The position numbers were made by a program, and so were the translations under genes. A stretch of 64,000 nt of DNA from Ideonella_A sakaiensis_A (GTDB lineage Bacteria > Pseudomonadota > Gammaproteobacteria > Burkholderiales > Burkholderiaceae_C). This document shows positions 18,020-26,629 of the stretch, one piece after another. Where the stretch lies: the NCBI RefSeq assembly GCF_048320135.1, contig NZ_CP182947.1, positions 3,472,001 to 3,536,000 on the forward strand, written 5' to 3'. Below the pieces are notes generated by a model. That model did not search any database. It had not been told where the DNA came from and saw nothing but the letters and a program-made list of their open reading frames with translations. How positions within the stretch are numbered: position 1 is the stretch's first letter; each line of letters opens with the position of its first letter.

Positions 18020-19007
18020 CGACATTGAACTGGCATGGAGCTCGTTGCGGGACAGCGCGGACGCCTCGGGCTGGCGCAGCATTTCCATCGCGGCGATCGG
18101 CCCATGCGTCTTGCAGGCTGGACTCAGCTTTCCCGACAAGGACGAGGCCCTCCTCGTCGGCTTTCCTGGGTCGACGGTCCCCGCGGCCGAGAAGCTTCCC
18201 GAAGGGCAGGGTTTTACCGTGTCCCGCGTGGAGGCCAATGATGACGGGTTGATCTGGCTCGCGCTCACCCGAAGCGCGCATGGAAGCGGGGAGCTCTTCG
18301 CCGCAATGGTGGGCGACGTGGTGCGCGCGATGGAGGTCGAATCCGGCGCTGACGAAAAGCGGTTGCTTCGAGTCTTTATCGGGCGGATCCGTGCCTGGCA
18401 GGAATTCATGCGCAAGGGGGCGCGAGTCATGAGTCCCGAGTCCGAGATTGGTCTGGTGGGCGAGCTCAGATTGCTGCGGGCGATCATCGAGGCGGGCGTG
18501 CCGTTGGTTGTCGCCGTCGAATCATGGTTAGGCCCTCACGACGGAGTGCGGGACTTCGAGCTGGGCACCGGCGCTTTGGAGGTCAAGGCCACACTTTCGT
18601 CTTCCGGGTTCCCGGCCAGGATCGGCTCGCTCGATCAGCTCGATGACTCCGTACGCCAACCGCTTTTTGTCGCCGGCGTGCGGCTGCGTCAAGTGGAGTC
18701 GGGTCAGAGTCTGCCGGAACTGGTGCAGGAAATTCGCGATGTCGCTGCGAGCGAAGCTGAGGGCACGCGGCTGTTGAGTGACCGGCTGATGGCCGCAGGG
18801 TACTTCGACGCCCACGCAGATCGCTACGTCCGTCGATTCGAGCTGGCCGACACGTACATCGTAGAAGTGAAGGAAGAATTTCCTCGGCTCACGCCGGGTA
18901 GCGTTCCGCTGGGCGTCACGAAAGCCGCCTATGAGATCGATCTGGACAAGGCGGTGCGATCTGCCATCGAGACCGTCGATGCCTTGAAGAAACTGGGAGT
19001 GATATGA
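18003..19007 (+). CDS. DUF4420-type PD-(D/E)XK nuclease-like protein
   Basis: A protein of 334 residues. A GLVGELRLLRAI helix, then GVRDFELGTGALEVKAT, give the E...D-x(n)-E-V-K signature of the PD-(D/E)XK nuclease fold, as in the DUF4420 family found with Z1 and AIPR genes. The lysine and acidic residues needed for catalysis are present, so it may be the DNA-cutting subunit. The start overlaps the helicase gene by 17 bp and the stop overlaps the AIPR start, consistent with coupled translation. Confidence 0.85.
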   Translation: MDRPIDDIELAWSSLRDSADASGWRSISIAAIGPCVLQAGLSFPDKDEALLVGFPGSTVPAAEKLPEGQGFTVSRVEANDDGLIWLALTRSAHGSGELFAAMVGDVVRAMEVESGADEKRLLRVFIGRIRAWQEFMRKGARVMSPESEIGLVGELRLLRAIIEAGVPLVVAVESWLGPHDGVRDFELGTGALEVKATLSSSGFPARIGSLDQLDDSVRQPLFVAGVRLRQVESGQSLPELVQEIRDVAASEAEGTRLLSDRLMAAGYFDAHADRYVRRFELADTYIVEVKEEFPRLTPGSVPLGVTKAAYEIDLDKAVRSAIETVDALKKLGVI

Positions 19008-20779
19008 GTTCTAGCCTGCCCGACTTCCTGCGCGAGACGCAGGCCGCGGTCAAATCTCAAATGCGTGAAGGTGCGCTATATGAGGAGCTGGTCTTCGCCG
19101 GCATCGTGATGGATCACATGTCGGAGATCGGCATGACCTTCGAGCCCGTGGAGTGCCACTATGAGGGTACCGTGGGCAACGCCATCCTGCGGCTCAGCGG
19201 CTATTCGATTTCCGACGATGGCGACCAGCTTGATCTGTTCGTCAGTCTATTTGTGGGCGCCGACGAGCCAACATCCGTCCCCGACTCTGAAACGAAGGCG
19301 GCCGCTGAGCGTTGCCTCCGCTTCCTGACTCTCTGCGCGGAAGGCCGGATGGCGCAGAGGCTCGATCCGTCCAGCGACGTGCGTTCACTGGCAGAGACAC
19401 TGCAATCCATCTACAACGACCTCGAACAGGTCCGCGTCTACGTCATCACTGACAGGATTGCAAAGTCCAAGAGCTTCAAGACGCGCGATATCGGCGGGAA
19501 GGCCGTGCGCCTTGAAGTGATGGACATCGAGCGGCTGCACCGGCACACCTCCGAGGGCAAGCCGCGCGATGAGTTGATGGTCGACTTCAACGAAGTGTCC
19601 GGCACGCCGCTTCCCTGCGTCTATGTGCCGGGCGAGAACGATGACTACAACTACGCAATGACGGCAATCCCCGGGGAGGCGCTGAGGCTGCTTTACGAGA
19701 AATTCGGGGCCCGCCTGCTCGAGGCCAATGTCCGGTCCTTTCTTAGCGTCAAGGGCAAGGGCGTCAACGCCGGCATCCAGTCGACGCTTCGCTCGGCCCC
19801 CGAGCGGTTCATGGCGTACAACAACGGTATCGTCATCGTGGCCGATGAGATGCTGCTGGGCAAGACAGCTCAGGGCGCCGAAGGGATTGCTTGGCTCAAG
19901 GGCCTGCAGATCGTCAACGGTGGCCAGACCACGGCGTCGCTGTATTTCACCAAGAAGAGGTACTCGGACACGGACCTGAGCCGGGTAAGGGTGCCCGCGA
20001 AGATCATCGTGATGAAGACTCAGGACGCTGCCAGGGAGGAGGCACTGGTCTCCGACATCTCACGCTACGCCAACAGTCAAAACGCGGTCCGTCAGTCGGA
20101 CCTGTCTGCAAACAAGCCCTTCCACGTCGAGATCGAGAAACTCTCCCGATCGGTTTACTGCCCAGATGGCGTCAGCCAATGGTTCTACGAGCGGGCAGCT
20201 GGCAGCTATAACACCCTGCTGGCGCGCGAGGGAACGACACCTGCCAGGCTCAAGGCATTGAAGGAGGCTATCCCCCCTGCCAGGCGCATCACCAAGACCG
20301 ATCTTGCCAAATACCTCAATGCCTGGGACCGCAAGCCCGACATCGTCAGCATGGGCTCTCAGAAGAACTTCGACCGCTTCATGGCCGCGCTGTCGCCCAC
20401 GGATGGTCAGGAAGTTCCGCTGCCAGGTGTGGCCGACTACAAGGCAATGATCGCGAAGGCCAAGATCTATCGCGAAGCGCAGAAGCTGCTTCGGCCGATG
20501 TTTCAGGCCTTTCAGGCCAACGTCACCGCGTACACGGTCTCCGTGCTCTCCGAGAAGCTCGGTGCGCGCATCGACCTGGAACGCATATGGGCAAGGCAGG
20601 CCGTCTCGCCGGAGCTGATGGCGCAGATAGCCGCCTGGGCGAAAGAGGTCAACGACGCCCTGCACTCAACTTCTGGCGGGCGTATGGTTTCGGAGTGGGC
20701 GAAACGCCCGGAGTGCAAGGACGCAGTGATGGGCGCGGGATACACCGAGCCGGCCAGCAATATCCCGGAAGTGAGGTAG
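19004..20779 (+). CDS. AIPR-family (abortive infection phage resistance) protein
   Basis: A protein of 591 residues. The ATG at 19004 overlaps the previous stop as ATGA. The family hallmark is present: FMAYNNGIVIVADE (~270-283) and LQIVNGGQTTASLYF (~301-315), with a following basic segment and an RYANSQNAVRQSDL stretch. AIPR proteins are known from abortive-infection and Z1/GHKL loci; the biochemical activity is not settled, although a nucleic-acid-acting role is usually assumed. It is the last member of the tightly packed operon; the Vsr gene follows after 54 bp. Confidence 0.92.
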   Translation: MSSSLPDFLRETQAAVKSQMREGALYEELVFAGIVMDHMSEIGMTFEPVECHYEGTVGNAILRLSGYSISDDGDQLDLFVSLFVGADEPTSVPDSETKAAAERCLRFLTLCAEGRMAQRLDPSSDVRSLAETLQSIYNDLEQVRVYVITDRIAKSKSFKTRDIGGKAVRLEVMDIERLHRHTSEGKPRDELMVDFNEVSGTPLPCVYVPGENDDYNYAMTAIPGEALRLLYEKFGARLLEANVRSFLSVKGKGVNAGIQSTLRSAPERFMAYNNGIVIVADEMLLGKTAQGAEGIAWLKGLQIVNGGQTTASLYFTKKRYSDTDLSRVRVPAKIIVMKTQDAAREEALVSDISRYANSQNAVRQSDLSANKPFHVEIEKLSRSVYCPDGVSQWFYERAAGSYNTLLAREGTTPARLKALKEAIPPARRITKTDLAKYLNAWDRKPDIVSMGSQKNFDRFMAALSPTDGQEVPLPGVADYKAMIAKAKIYREAQKLLRPMFQAFQANVTAYTVSVLSEKLGARIDLERIWARQAVSPELMAQIAAWAKEVNDALHSTSGGRMVSEWAKRPECKDAVMGAGYTEPASNIPEVR

Positions 20780-20833
20780 GTCTGAGCGGCCACTCATCCG
20801 CCATGCAGCGCACTGACTCCTTGGAACGAGCTC

Positions 20834-21292
20834 TTGGTTGACGTCGTTTCCCCCGCCGATCGCAGCCGGATGATGGCCGGCATAAGGGGCAAGAATTCGC
20901 GTCCCGAACTCCTTGTTCGTCGGCTGCTGTTCGCTTCGGGCTACCGTTTCCGGCTCCATCGGCGGGACCTCCCGGGCACTCCCGACATCGTCATGCCTGG
21001 CCGCAAGGTCGCGATATTCGTCAATGGCTGCTTCTGGCATGTTCATCAGGGATGCCGATACGCGAAGATGCCCGCCACGCGCACTGACTTTTGGAGCGCG
21101 AAGCTGAAAGCCAATGTCGAGCGTGATCGCCGTGCAGTTGAGATGCTCCGAAAACTGGGATGGCGGGTGCTTTGGGTCTGGGAATGTTCGACGCTGGATG
21201 CCGCCACCGCTGCTGGCCTGAGGGTAGCCGTGAGCTCTTGGATCGACAGCGGTGATCCGACCGGCGAAATCGGGGCCTCCTTGCGAGGTTGA
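20834..21292 (+). CDS. vsr: Very short patch repair (Vsr) endonuclease
   Basis: A protein of 152 residues from a TTG at 20834, preceded by GGAACGAG; no ATG or GTG in frame gives the full family N-terminus. It starts with SPADRSRMMAGIRGKNSRPE and has PGTPDIVMPGRKVAIFVNGC followed by FWHVHQGC. These match Vsr, including the catalytic aspartate and the histidine and cysteine residues of its metal sites. Vsr nicks 5' of T in T:G mismatches formed by deamination of 5-methylcytosine, so it normally accompanies a cytosine-5 methyltransferase. The only candidate here is at 29045-30691 on the other strand. Confidence 0.93.
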   Translation: MVDVVSPADRSRMMAGIRGKNSRPELLVRRLLFASGYRFRLHRRDLPGTPDIVMPGRKVAIFVNGCFWHVHQGCRYAKMPATRTDFWSAKLKANVERDRRAVEMLRKLGWRVLWVWECSTLDAATAAGLRVAVSSWIDSGDPTGEIGASLRG

Positions 21293-21652
21293 GCCTTCTT
21301 GCCTAGCCGGGCTTGGCCTTGACCGCCAACGCCGACGAAACCATCCCGGTTGCTGGGTGCTTTGCTTTTGACGTTAGGGAAATCCCTCGAAGATCTCGGA
21401 GCCGATCGACAACTGCGGCTGGCGCCGGCGGCCAGCCCGGGCGTTGTATCGGGGGGTCGCCTTTCGAACAAGACGTGACCGTCGCAAGCGACACGCAGTG
21501 TCGTGATCTGCACGTCAGCGACATAGCGGGAACTTTCACCCTGATGGTAACCGCCAAAGGCGCAGCGTGAAAGTCGGGGACCAGGACAGCACTCGGTGCC
21601 CGCCTAGCAGCAGCAGCGTGCCTAGTTCAGACAAACTAAGTGCGTGGCGGAC
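21293..21652. other. Non-coding gap between vsr and the IS66 element
   Basis: No convincing gene or terminator. The only structure noticed is AGGACAGCAC at 21583-21592, whose exact reverse complement GTGCTGTCCT lies at 24789-24798 beyond the IS66 element. With the IS removed the two arms would be roughly 100 bp apart. This may be a remnant of an older element or chance. Confidence 0.4.
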
Positions 21653-21713
21653 CGCTCAAGGTATGCGTCCGGGCAAGTCATCTTGACGACTTGGCGGTGA
21701 GCGCATAGTTGCG

Positions 21714-22323
21714 TCAGTCGCCTGTCATCAGCCACATCCTGATCGCTCGATTGGCCGAGTTGACGTCGAAGCCAGTCGGATCGAACGGCCCGCCCCACCA
21801 GCGCCACATGGCGTCGTGCTCTTCGTGCGATGGGTCGCGAATGGCCCAACTCCGCATAGCCGGGGATTCCTCCGACGTCTTCTGGCGGACAGGCGTTTGC
21901 TCCTGCGAGGCACATCGGTCCGAGGTACAGATCCTCGGTCGCGACCATGACCATCTGCACCTTCACGTCGTGTTCCCAGCTGTCGCCGAAGTCGTATTCG
22001 TAGATGAAGCTCTTGACGGTGGTGCCGATCACCTGGTCGAGAGTGAACTCTCCGTCAGGCAAGGTTGGCAACTCGGCGGCGAATTCGTCGTCGGGCTCGC
22101 CATATACCCGACCGTCCACGGTGAACTGGTGCAGGTGACTGTTGGTCCAGCCCATGGCAGTCTGGATGACCCGGTCGAGGTCCGCCAGGGTCATGTTGCC
22201 CGGAATGACGATCTGGCAGATCTGGCGCCACACGGTCGGCTCGCTTTCGACGAGCGTGACCAGGAGCTGATAGGCGTATTTGGCCTTGCGTCGTTTGGGG
22301 GCAGCAGTCTTGCGCGATGGCAT
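21714..22323 (-). pseudogene. Frameshifted pRiA4b ORF-3-like passenger gene of the IS66 element
   Basis: From the ATG at 22323 the product (PSRKTAAPKRRKAKYAYQLL...) follows the plasmid pRiA4b ORF-3 family: W-R-Q-I at residue ~33, MGWTNSHLHQFTVDGRVYG, and YEYDFGDSWEHDV, up to PEDVGGIPGYAE near 21855. There the frame is lost. The family C-terminus continues in another frame (WAIRDPSHEEHDAMWRWWGG, then PFDPTGFDV) and stops at 21714-21716, so one small indel near 21845-21858 separates the two halves. Unshifted, the protein would read on in an unrelated frame to 21622. The family's function is unknown. Being inside the terminal repeats, it is cargo of the IS. Confidence 0.85.
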
Positions 22324-22354
22324 CCGCAAAGCGTAGCAGCCTAACGGCGGTACT

Positions 22355-23974
22355 TCAGTCTGCAGGCTGCCAGCAGTGCGGCAACAATTCCTCGATTCGA
22401 CTGGCGGGCTGCGTCGGCAGCCGCTCGAGCACGTCCTGCAGGTAGGCACGCGGATCGTGCCCGTTGATCCTGGCCGAGTGCACCAGACTCATGACCGCCG
22501 CGCCGCGCTTGCCGGCGCGCAGGCTGCCGGCAAACAGCCAGTTGGCTCTTCCAAGCGCAATCGGGCGAATCTGGTTCTCGACCCAGTTGTTCGAGATCGG
22601 CAGGTCGCCGTCGCCGATGTACCGCGTCAGCGCCGCCCAGCGCTTGAGGCTGTAGTCGATGGCCTTGGCGGTGGCCGATCCATCCGGAACCTGCAGGCGC
22701 TGCCGGATCAACCATCGGTGCAGCGCCGCGGCAACGCGGCGTGATTTGCGCTGCCGGATTCGTCGTCGCTCCTCGGCCGTGCACTCGGCAATGTCGTCTT
22801 CGATCCGGAACAGCAACTGGAAGTACCTCAGTGCCTGCTCGCCCACCTTGCTCTTGTGGTTGGCCCACAGCTCATGGAATTTACGTCGCGCGTGAGCGAC
22901 GCATCCGGCTTCGGTGACGCCGCGCTCGAAGGTGGCCCGGTAGCCCGAGAAGCCGTCGGTGACGAGCGTGCCCTTCCATGGCTTGTCTCCCTCCAGCCCC
23001 AGGAAGTCGCGCACGTTCTCGCCGCTGCGCGTTTCGGCGAAGTTGAAGACCACCGCCTTCGTCGCGTTTAAGCGGGTCGTGCAGTAGGTCCAGATGTAGG
23101 CCTTGTGGGTCTTCTTGTTGCCCGGCTTGAGCATCGCCACCGGCGTTTCGTCGGCGTGCAGCACATCGTGGCGCAGCAGCTCGGCCGACAGCGCGTCCAC
23201 CAGCGGTTGCAACTGCGCGCCGCATTCACCGACCCACTGCGCCAGCGTCGAGCGCGCGATCGCCATGCCCGCGCGCTCGAAGATGTGCTCCTGCCGGTAC
23301 AAGGGCAGGTGATCCAGAAACTTCGCCACCAGCACCTGGGCCAGCAGCCCGGCGGTGGGGATGCCCTTGTCGATGATGTGCGGCGCCACCGGAGCCTGCA
23401 CCAGCTTCTGGCAACTCGCGCAGGCCCACTTGCCGCGCACATGGCGTTCGACGGTAAAGACGCCCGGCGCGTAGTCCAGCTTCTCACTGACATCCTCGCC
23501 GATGCGCTTCATCTGGCAGCCGCAGCCGCACACCGTGCTGTCGGGCTCGTGGCGCAGTTCGCGGCGCGGCAGGTGCGCAGGCAGCGCTTCCCGCTTGGGC
23601 TGCCGCTTGTCCTTCTTGTCCTTGCCTTTGCCGTCGTCGCTGGCCCGATCGATCTCCTTGCAGGCCTCGGCAATGTCGGTGTCCAGCGTCTCTTCCAGGA
23701 GGCTCTTCTGCTCCGCGTTCAGACCGGCACAGAACTTCTCACTGCTCGCGGCGAACTTCAACCGCTTCAGCGCCGCAAGCTCGTGCGTAAGCTTGTCGAT
23801 CTGCGCCTGCTTGAACGCCACCTCGCGCTGGCGCCGCTCGAGCAGTTCGTCCTTGGCCGCCGCTTCGGACATCATCGCCAGCAGCGCCTGGCGCAGCTGC
23901 TGCGGATCGAGGGAGTCGAGTTGCTGTGGGGCGATCACAGGCCGTGATCGTGCCGCATCGATGCGCTGTTGCAC
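22355..23974 (-). CDS. tnpC: IS66 transposase (TnpC)
   Basis: A protein of 539 residues, the usual length for the IS66 DDE transposase. An N-terminal coiled region precedes a zinc-binding part (CGCGC, then CASC). DDE-type catalytic segments follow: HADETPV, VTDGFSGYRATF and NNWVENQIRPIALGR. The IS66 C-terminal extension (LVHSARINGHDPRAYLQDVL) is present. It appears intact. The start at 23974 lies 27 bp after the tnpB stop. Confidence 0.96.
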   Translation of the reverse strand: MQQRIDAARSRPVIAPQQLDSLDPQQLRQALLAMMSEAAAKDELLERRQREVAFKQAQIDKLTHELAALKRLKFAASSEKFCAGLNAEQKSLLEETLDTDIAEACKEIDRASDDGKGKDKKDKRQPKREALPAHLPRRELRHEPDSTVCGCGCQMKRIGEDVSEKLDYAPGVFTVERHVRGKWACASCQKLVQAPVAPHIIDKGIPTAGLLAQVLVAKFLDHLPLYRQEHIFERAGMAIARSTLAQWVGECGAQLQPLVDALSAELLRHDVLHADETPVAMLKPGNKKTHKAYIWTYCTTRLNATKAVVFNFAETRSGENVRDFLGLEGDKPWKGTLVTDGFSGYRATFERGVTEAGCVAHARRKFHELWANHKSKVGEQALRYFQLLFRIEDDIAECTAEERRRIRQRKSRRVAAALHRWLIRQRLQVPDGSATAKAIDYSLKRWAALTRYIGDGDLPISNNWVENQIRPIALGRANWLFAGSLRAGKRGAAVMSLVHSARINGHDPRAYLQDVLERLPTQPASRIEELLPHCWQPAD

Positions 23975-24001
23975 ATCGGCAGAAGCGACTATTGCGCCGC
24001 T

Positions 24002-24334
24002 CTACAGAACCCGAATGATTCCGGCCTCGCCCACGCGCTGCCACGGCAGGCCAAGCACCAGCGCATCGAACTGCGCTCGACTGAGCGAGGCCGTCGCCGC
24101 CGCATCCTTCGGCCAGACGAACTTGCCGCTGTTCAGGCGCCGAGCGGCCAGCCATACACCGATGCCATCGTGCACGAGCACCTTCATCCGATTGGCACGG
24201 CGATTGGCGAACAGGTAGGCGTGGTGCGGGCGGGCCTCGCCGAACACCGTGACCACCCTTGCCAACGCGGCTTCCGTGCCGGAGCGCATGTCCAGCGGCT
24301 CCACGGCCAGCCACAACGAGTCGACACGGATCAC
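24002..24334 (-). CDS. tnpB: IS66 accessory protein TnpB
   Basis: About 110 residues from the GTG at 24334, which overlaps the tnpA stop as GTGA; a longer frame to 24388 exists but would invade tnpA. It has the family pattern SLWLAVEPLDMRSGTEAALA, then HHAYLFANRRANRMKVLVHD and FVWP near the C-terminus. Required for transposition in IS66 elements; its biochemical role is not known in detail. Confidence 0.93.
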   Translation of the reverse strand: MIRVDSLWLAVEPLDMRSGTEAALARVVTVFGEARPHHAYLFANRRANRMKVLVHDGIGVWLAARRLNSGKFVWPKDAAATASLSRAQFDALVLGLPWQRVGEAGIIRVL

Positions 24335-24693
24335 CGCAGCAACTCGCGCATCCAGCTTGCACACTCGGCGGCCGCGGCGATCGGCCAAGTCACGATGATC
24401 GTCGTCGCGCCGCGGCGGAGTTCGATGCGCAGATCGGGCAGCGGTTGCGGGCTGCTGGGCAAGGCCACGGGAATGAACGCTGGCGCTTGGCTCACCGCAG
24501 CGACCGGCGACTCGCTTCGCTCAGCCAGCCGGCGCCACTTGTGGACCAGGTTGGTGTTCAGGCCGTTGTTCATCGCAACCTGCGCCACCGAGGCGCCCGG
24601 CTGGCGACACTCCTGCAACACTCTTTGCTTCAACTCGCGATCGTGGCGACGCCGAACCGCGATCCCTGTCTTGGCCTCTTCCATGGGGTCCAC
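24331..24693 (-). CDS. tnpA: IS66 accessory protein TnpA (HTH)
   Basis: A protein of 120 residues. A helix-turn-helix of the transposase-8/IS66 OrfA type (RELKQRVLQECRQPGASVAQ followed by NTNLVHKWRRL) is followed by a proline-rich link and an IELRRGATTIIVTWP strand segment. It is the first gene of the tnpABC operon; its start lies about 70 bp inside the right inverted repeat. Confidence 0.93.
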   Translation of the reverse strand: MDPMEEAKTGIAVRRRHDRELKQRVLQECRQPGASVAQVAMNNGLNTNLVHKWRRLAERSESPVAAVSQAPAFIPVALPSSPQPLPDLRIELRRGATTIIVTWPIAAAAECASWMRELLR

Positions 24694-24838
24694 CTACCTC
24701 CTTGGTGGACACCATCGTCTCCGACGTCGCCGGACGACTCAAGATGACTTTGCCGGACGGATACCGCTCAAGGTCCCACAGCTGCGGTGTGCTGTCCTTT
24801 GACCGATGCACGACACATGGGAAACGTGCATGGCATCA

Positions 24839-25725
24839 TGCTACGTGGCATGCATGCCACATAGCATGATGTAGAACTGAAAGAAAGTCAAGCCTTCCAT
24901 CGCGCTGGCAAGGGAAGAGATCTGAGAAGGCTCTTGCGGTTTGCCGACCCGGCCAAGCTGCCGCACTTCGGGCATCTAGAAGGAAGCCAGGCGCCGCATA
25001 GGAGTAGGCATGTATACCGGTGCTACGTGGCATGCATGCCACGTAGCATGATGTAGAACTGAAAGAAAGTCAAGCCTTCCATCGCGCTGGCGAGGGAAGA
25101 GATCTGAGAAGGCTCTTGCGGTTTGCCGACCCGGCCAAGCTGCCGCACTTCGGGCATCTAGAAGGAAACCAGGCGCCGCATAGGAGTAGGCATGTATACC
25201 GGTGCTACGTGGCATGCATGCCACATAGCATGATGTAGAACTGAAAGAAAGTCAAGCCTTCCATTCGCGCTGGCGAGGGAAGAGATCTGAGAAGGCTCTT
25301 GCGGTTTGCCGACCCGGCCAAGCTGCCGCACTTCGGGCATCTAGAAGGAAACCAGGCGCCGCATAAAAGTAGGCATGTATACCGGTGCTATGTGGCATGC
25401 ATGCCACATAGCATGAAGCAGAACTGAAAGAAAGTCAAGCCTTCCATCGCGCTGGCGAGGGAAGAGATCTGAGAAGGCTCTTGCGGTTTGCCGACCCGGC
25501 CAAGCTGCCGCACTTCGGGCATCTAGAAGGAAGCCAGGCGCCGCATAGGAGTAGGCATGTATCCCAGTTCTATGTGGCATACATGCCACATAGCATGAAG
25601 CAGAACTGAAAGAAAGTCAAGCCTTCCTCGCGCTGGGGAGGGAAGAGAACTGAGAAGTCTTGCGGTTCGCTCTTGACCAATCTTTGACTCTTTATTATGC
25701 TGGATGGCATGTATGCCACCCAGCA
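24839..25725. repeat. Tandem ~182-bp repeats, each with a 28-bp palindrome
   Basis: Units start at 24839, 25021, 25203 and 25386 (spacing 182, 182, 183) and are almost identical; a diverged, shortened fifth begins at 25568 and runs into the promoter of the antitoxin gene. Every unit opens with a 28-bp palindrome of half-site TGCTACGTGGCATG; the copy at 25021-25048 is perfect. Palindromes: 24839-24866, 25021-25048, 25203-25230, 25386-25413, 25568-25595, and a sixth at 25698-25725 (half-site TGCTGGATGGCATG) over the promoter. 182 is not a multiple of 3, and the frames crossing the units carry no recognisable protein, so this is non-coding. It is not a CRISPR array: the units are long, near-identical throughout and have no spacers. 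Confidence 0.93.
25673..25725 (+). promoter_or_regulatory. Antitoxin promoter with overlapping operator palindrome
   Basis: TTGACC (25673-25678) and TATGCT (25696-25701) are 17 bp apart and suit a sigma-70 promoter. The sixth palindrome (25698-25725) covers the end of the -10 box and the probable transcription start. AbiEi-type antitoxins are known to repress their own promoter through inverted repeats, so this is the likely operator. Confidence 0.65.
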
Positions 25726-25747
25726 CGGAAAAAAGTAAACACATCGC

Positions 25748-26629
25748 ATGAACCGGTCACGCCTCCAAATTGCCAAGCCGGACATCCTGCAGTTTTTTGC
25801 TGCGCAGCCCCGGAAGGTGTTCAAGCTGCGAGAGATCAGCGCCCTCCTGTCGGCAGAGCGAGGCGGCTGGCGGTTAGCGCAGAGCACGACGGTCGACGCG
25901 TTCATCAAGTTCCTGTTGAAAAGTGGCGAGCTAAAAAAGCACGCCTTTGAATTCCCCAGCCGGCCGGAGACGTTGTACGTCTGGGGGGACGTGCCCACGC
26001 TCGAGGTGCTGCAGCACCTCAAGGCCAAGAGCTACTTCAGCCACTACACCGCCATGCGGTTGCATGGGCTGACCGAGCAGGTCCCCAAGACCATCTATAT
26101 CAGTCACGAACGATCGGAGCTGAGTGCGACCAACGCCTCAGAACTCGACCAAGCCGCGATCGATGAGGCGTTTCGCCGGCCGGCACGGGTCAGCAACAAC
26201 GCGGTCGAGTTCGGCAAACAGCGCATCGTGTTGCTGAACAGCGCCTACACGGGATCGGAGGGCGTCATCTCCCACCCCGCCGGGCCTAGCTCGAAAGAGC
26301 TCGTTCAGGTCACCAACATCGAGCGCACGCTGATCGATGCCGCAGTGCGCCCCGTCTACAGCGGGGGCGTGTACGAGGTGGCCAAGGCCTTCGAGCAGGC
26401 GAAGGACGCGGTGTCGGTCAACGCGATGGGCGCAATGCTCAGAAAGCTCGAATTCGGCTATCCGTATCACCAAGCCATCGGCTTCTACCTCGAGCGCGCC
26501 GGCTACCGGTCAAGCTCGCTCGATCTGATGCGGCGGTTCCCGATGAAATTCGATTTCTACCTGACGCATGAGATGGCGGAGACCAGGTACGACAAGGCCT
26601 GGCGGCTACATGTGCCCAAAGGGTTCTAG
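25748..26629 (+). CDS. abiEi: AbiEi-type antitoxin / transcriptional repressor
   Basis: A protein of 293 residues starting at the ATG at 25748. The N-terminus is a winged-helix region (PDILQFFAAQPRKVFKLREI). The AbiEi core follows: KSYFSHYTAMRLHGLTEQVP with KTIYISHER, and ITNIERTLIDAAVRP-like text (here VTNIERTLIDAAVRP). AbiEi is the antitoxin and autorepressor of the type IV AbiE toxin-antitoxin system, which can block phage growth. Its stop codon shares the palindromic CTAG with the stop of the convergent toxin gene, so the two are tail to tail instead of in the usual single operon. The long palindrome array lies directly upstream. Confidence 0.88.
   Translation: MNRSRLQIAKPDILQFFAAQPRKVFKLREISALLSAERGGWRLAQSTTVDAFIKFLLKSGELKKHAFEFPSRPETLYVWGDVPTLEVLQHLKAKSYFSHYTAMRLHGLTEQVPKTIYISHERSELSATNASELDQAAIDEAFRRPARVSNNAVEFGKQRIVLLNSAYTGSEGVISHPAGPSSKELVQVTNIERTLIDAAVRPVYSGGVYEVAKAFEQAKDAVSVNAMGAMLRKLEFGYPYHQAIGFYLERAGYRSSSLDLMRRFPMKFDFYLTHEMAETRYDKAWRLHVPKGF

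Larger units (their letters stand above)
21661..24764 (-). mobile_element. IS66-family insertion sequence with a passenger gene and 8-bp target duplication
   Basis: Terminal inverted repeats, GTATGCGTCCGGGCAAG... at 21661-21686 and GTATCCGTCCGGCAAAG... read inward from 24764 to 24739, match at 23 of 26 positions. Directly flanking them is the 8-bp duplication CGCTCAAG (21653-21660 and 24765-24772), the size expected for IS66. This fixes the element at 3104 bp. It contains tnpA, tnpB and tnpC in the usual order, all on the minus strand, plus a frameshifted PRiA4_ORF3-type gene between tnpC and the left end. It landed in non-coding DNA downstream of vsr. Confidence 0.95.

Noticed and set aside
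21303..21570. Short ORFs on both strands between vsr and the IS66 element
   Set aside because: No ribosome-binding site or family resemblance, and mutually overlapping frames.
24839..25744. Minus-strand ORFs of 60-82 codons in the 182-bp repeats, and the idea of a CRISPR array
   Set aside because: The unit length is not a multiple of 3, so each copy is in another frame. The units are uniform throughout, with no spacers or cas genes.
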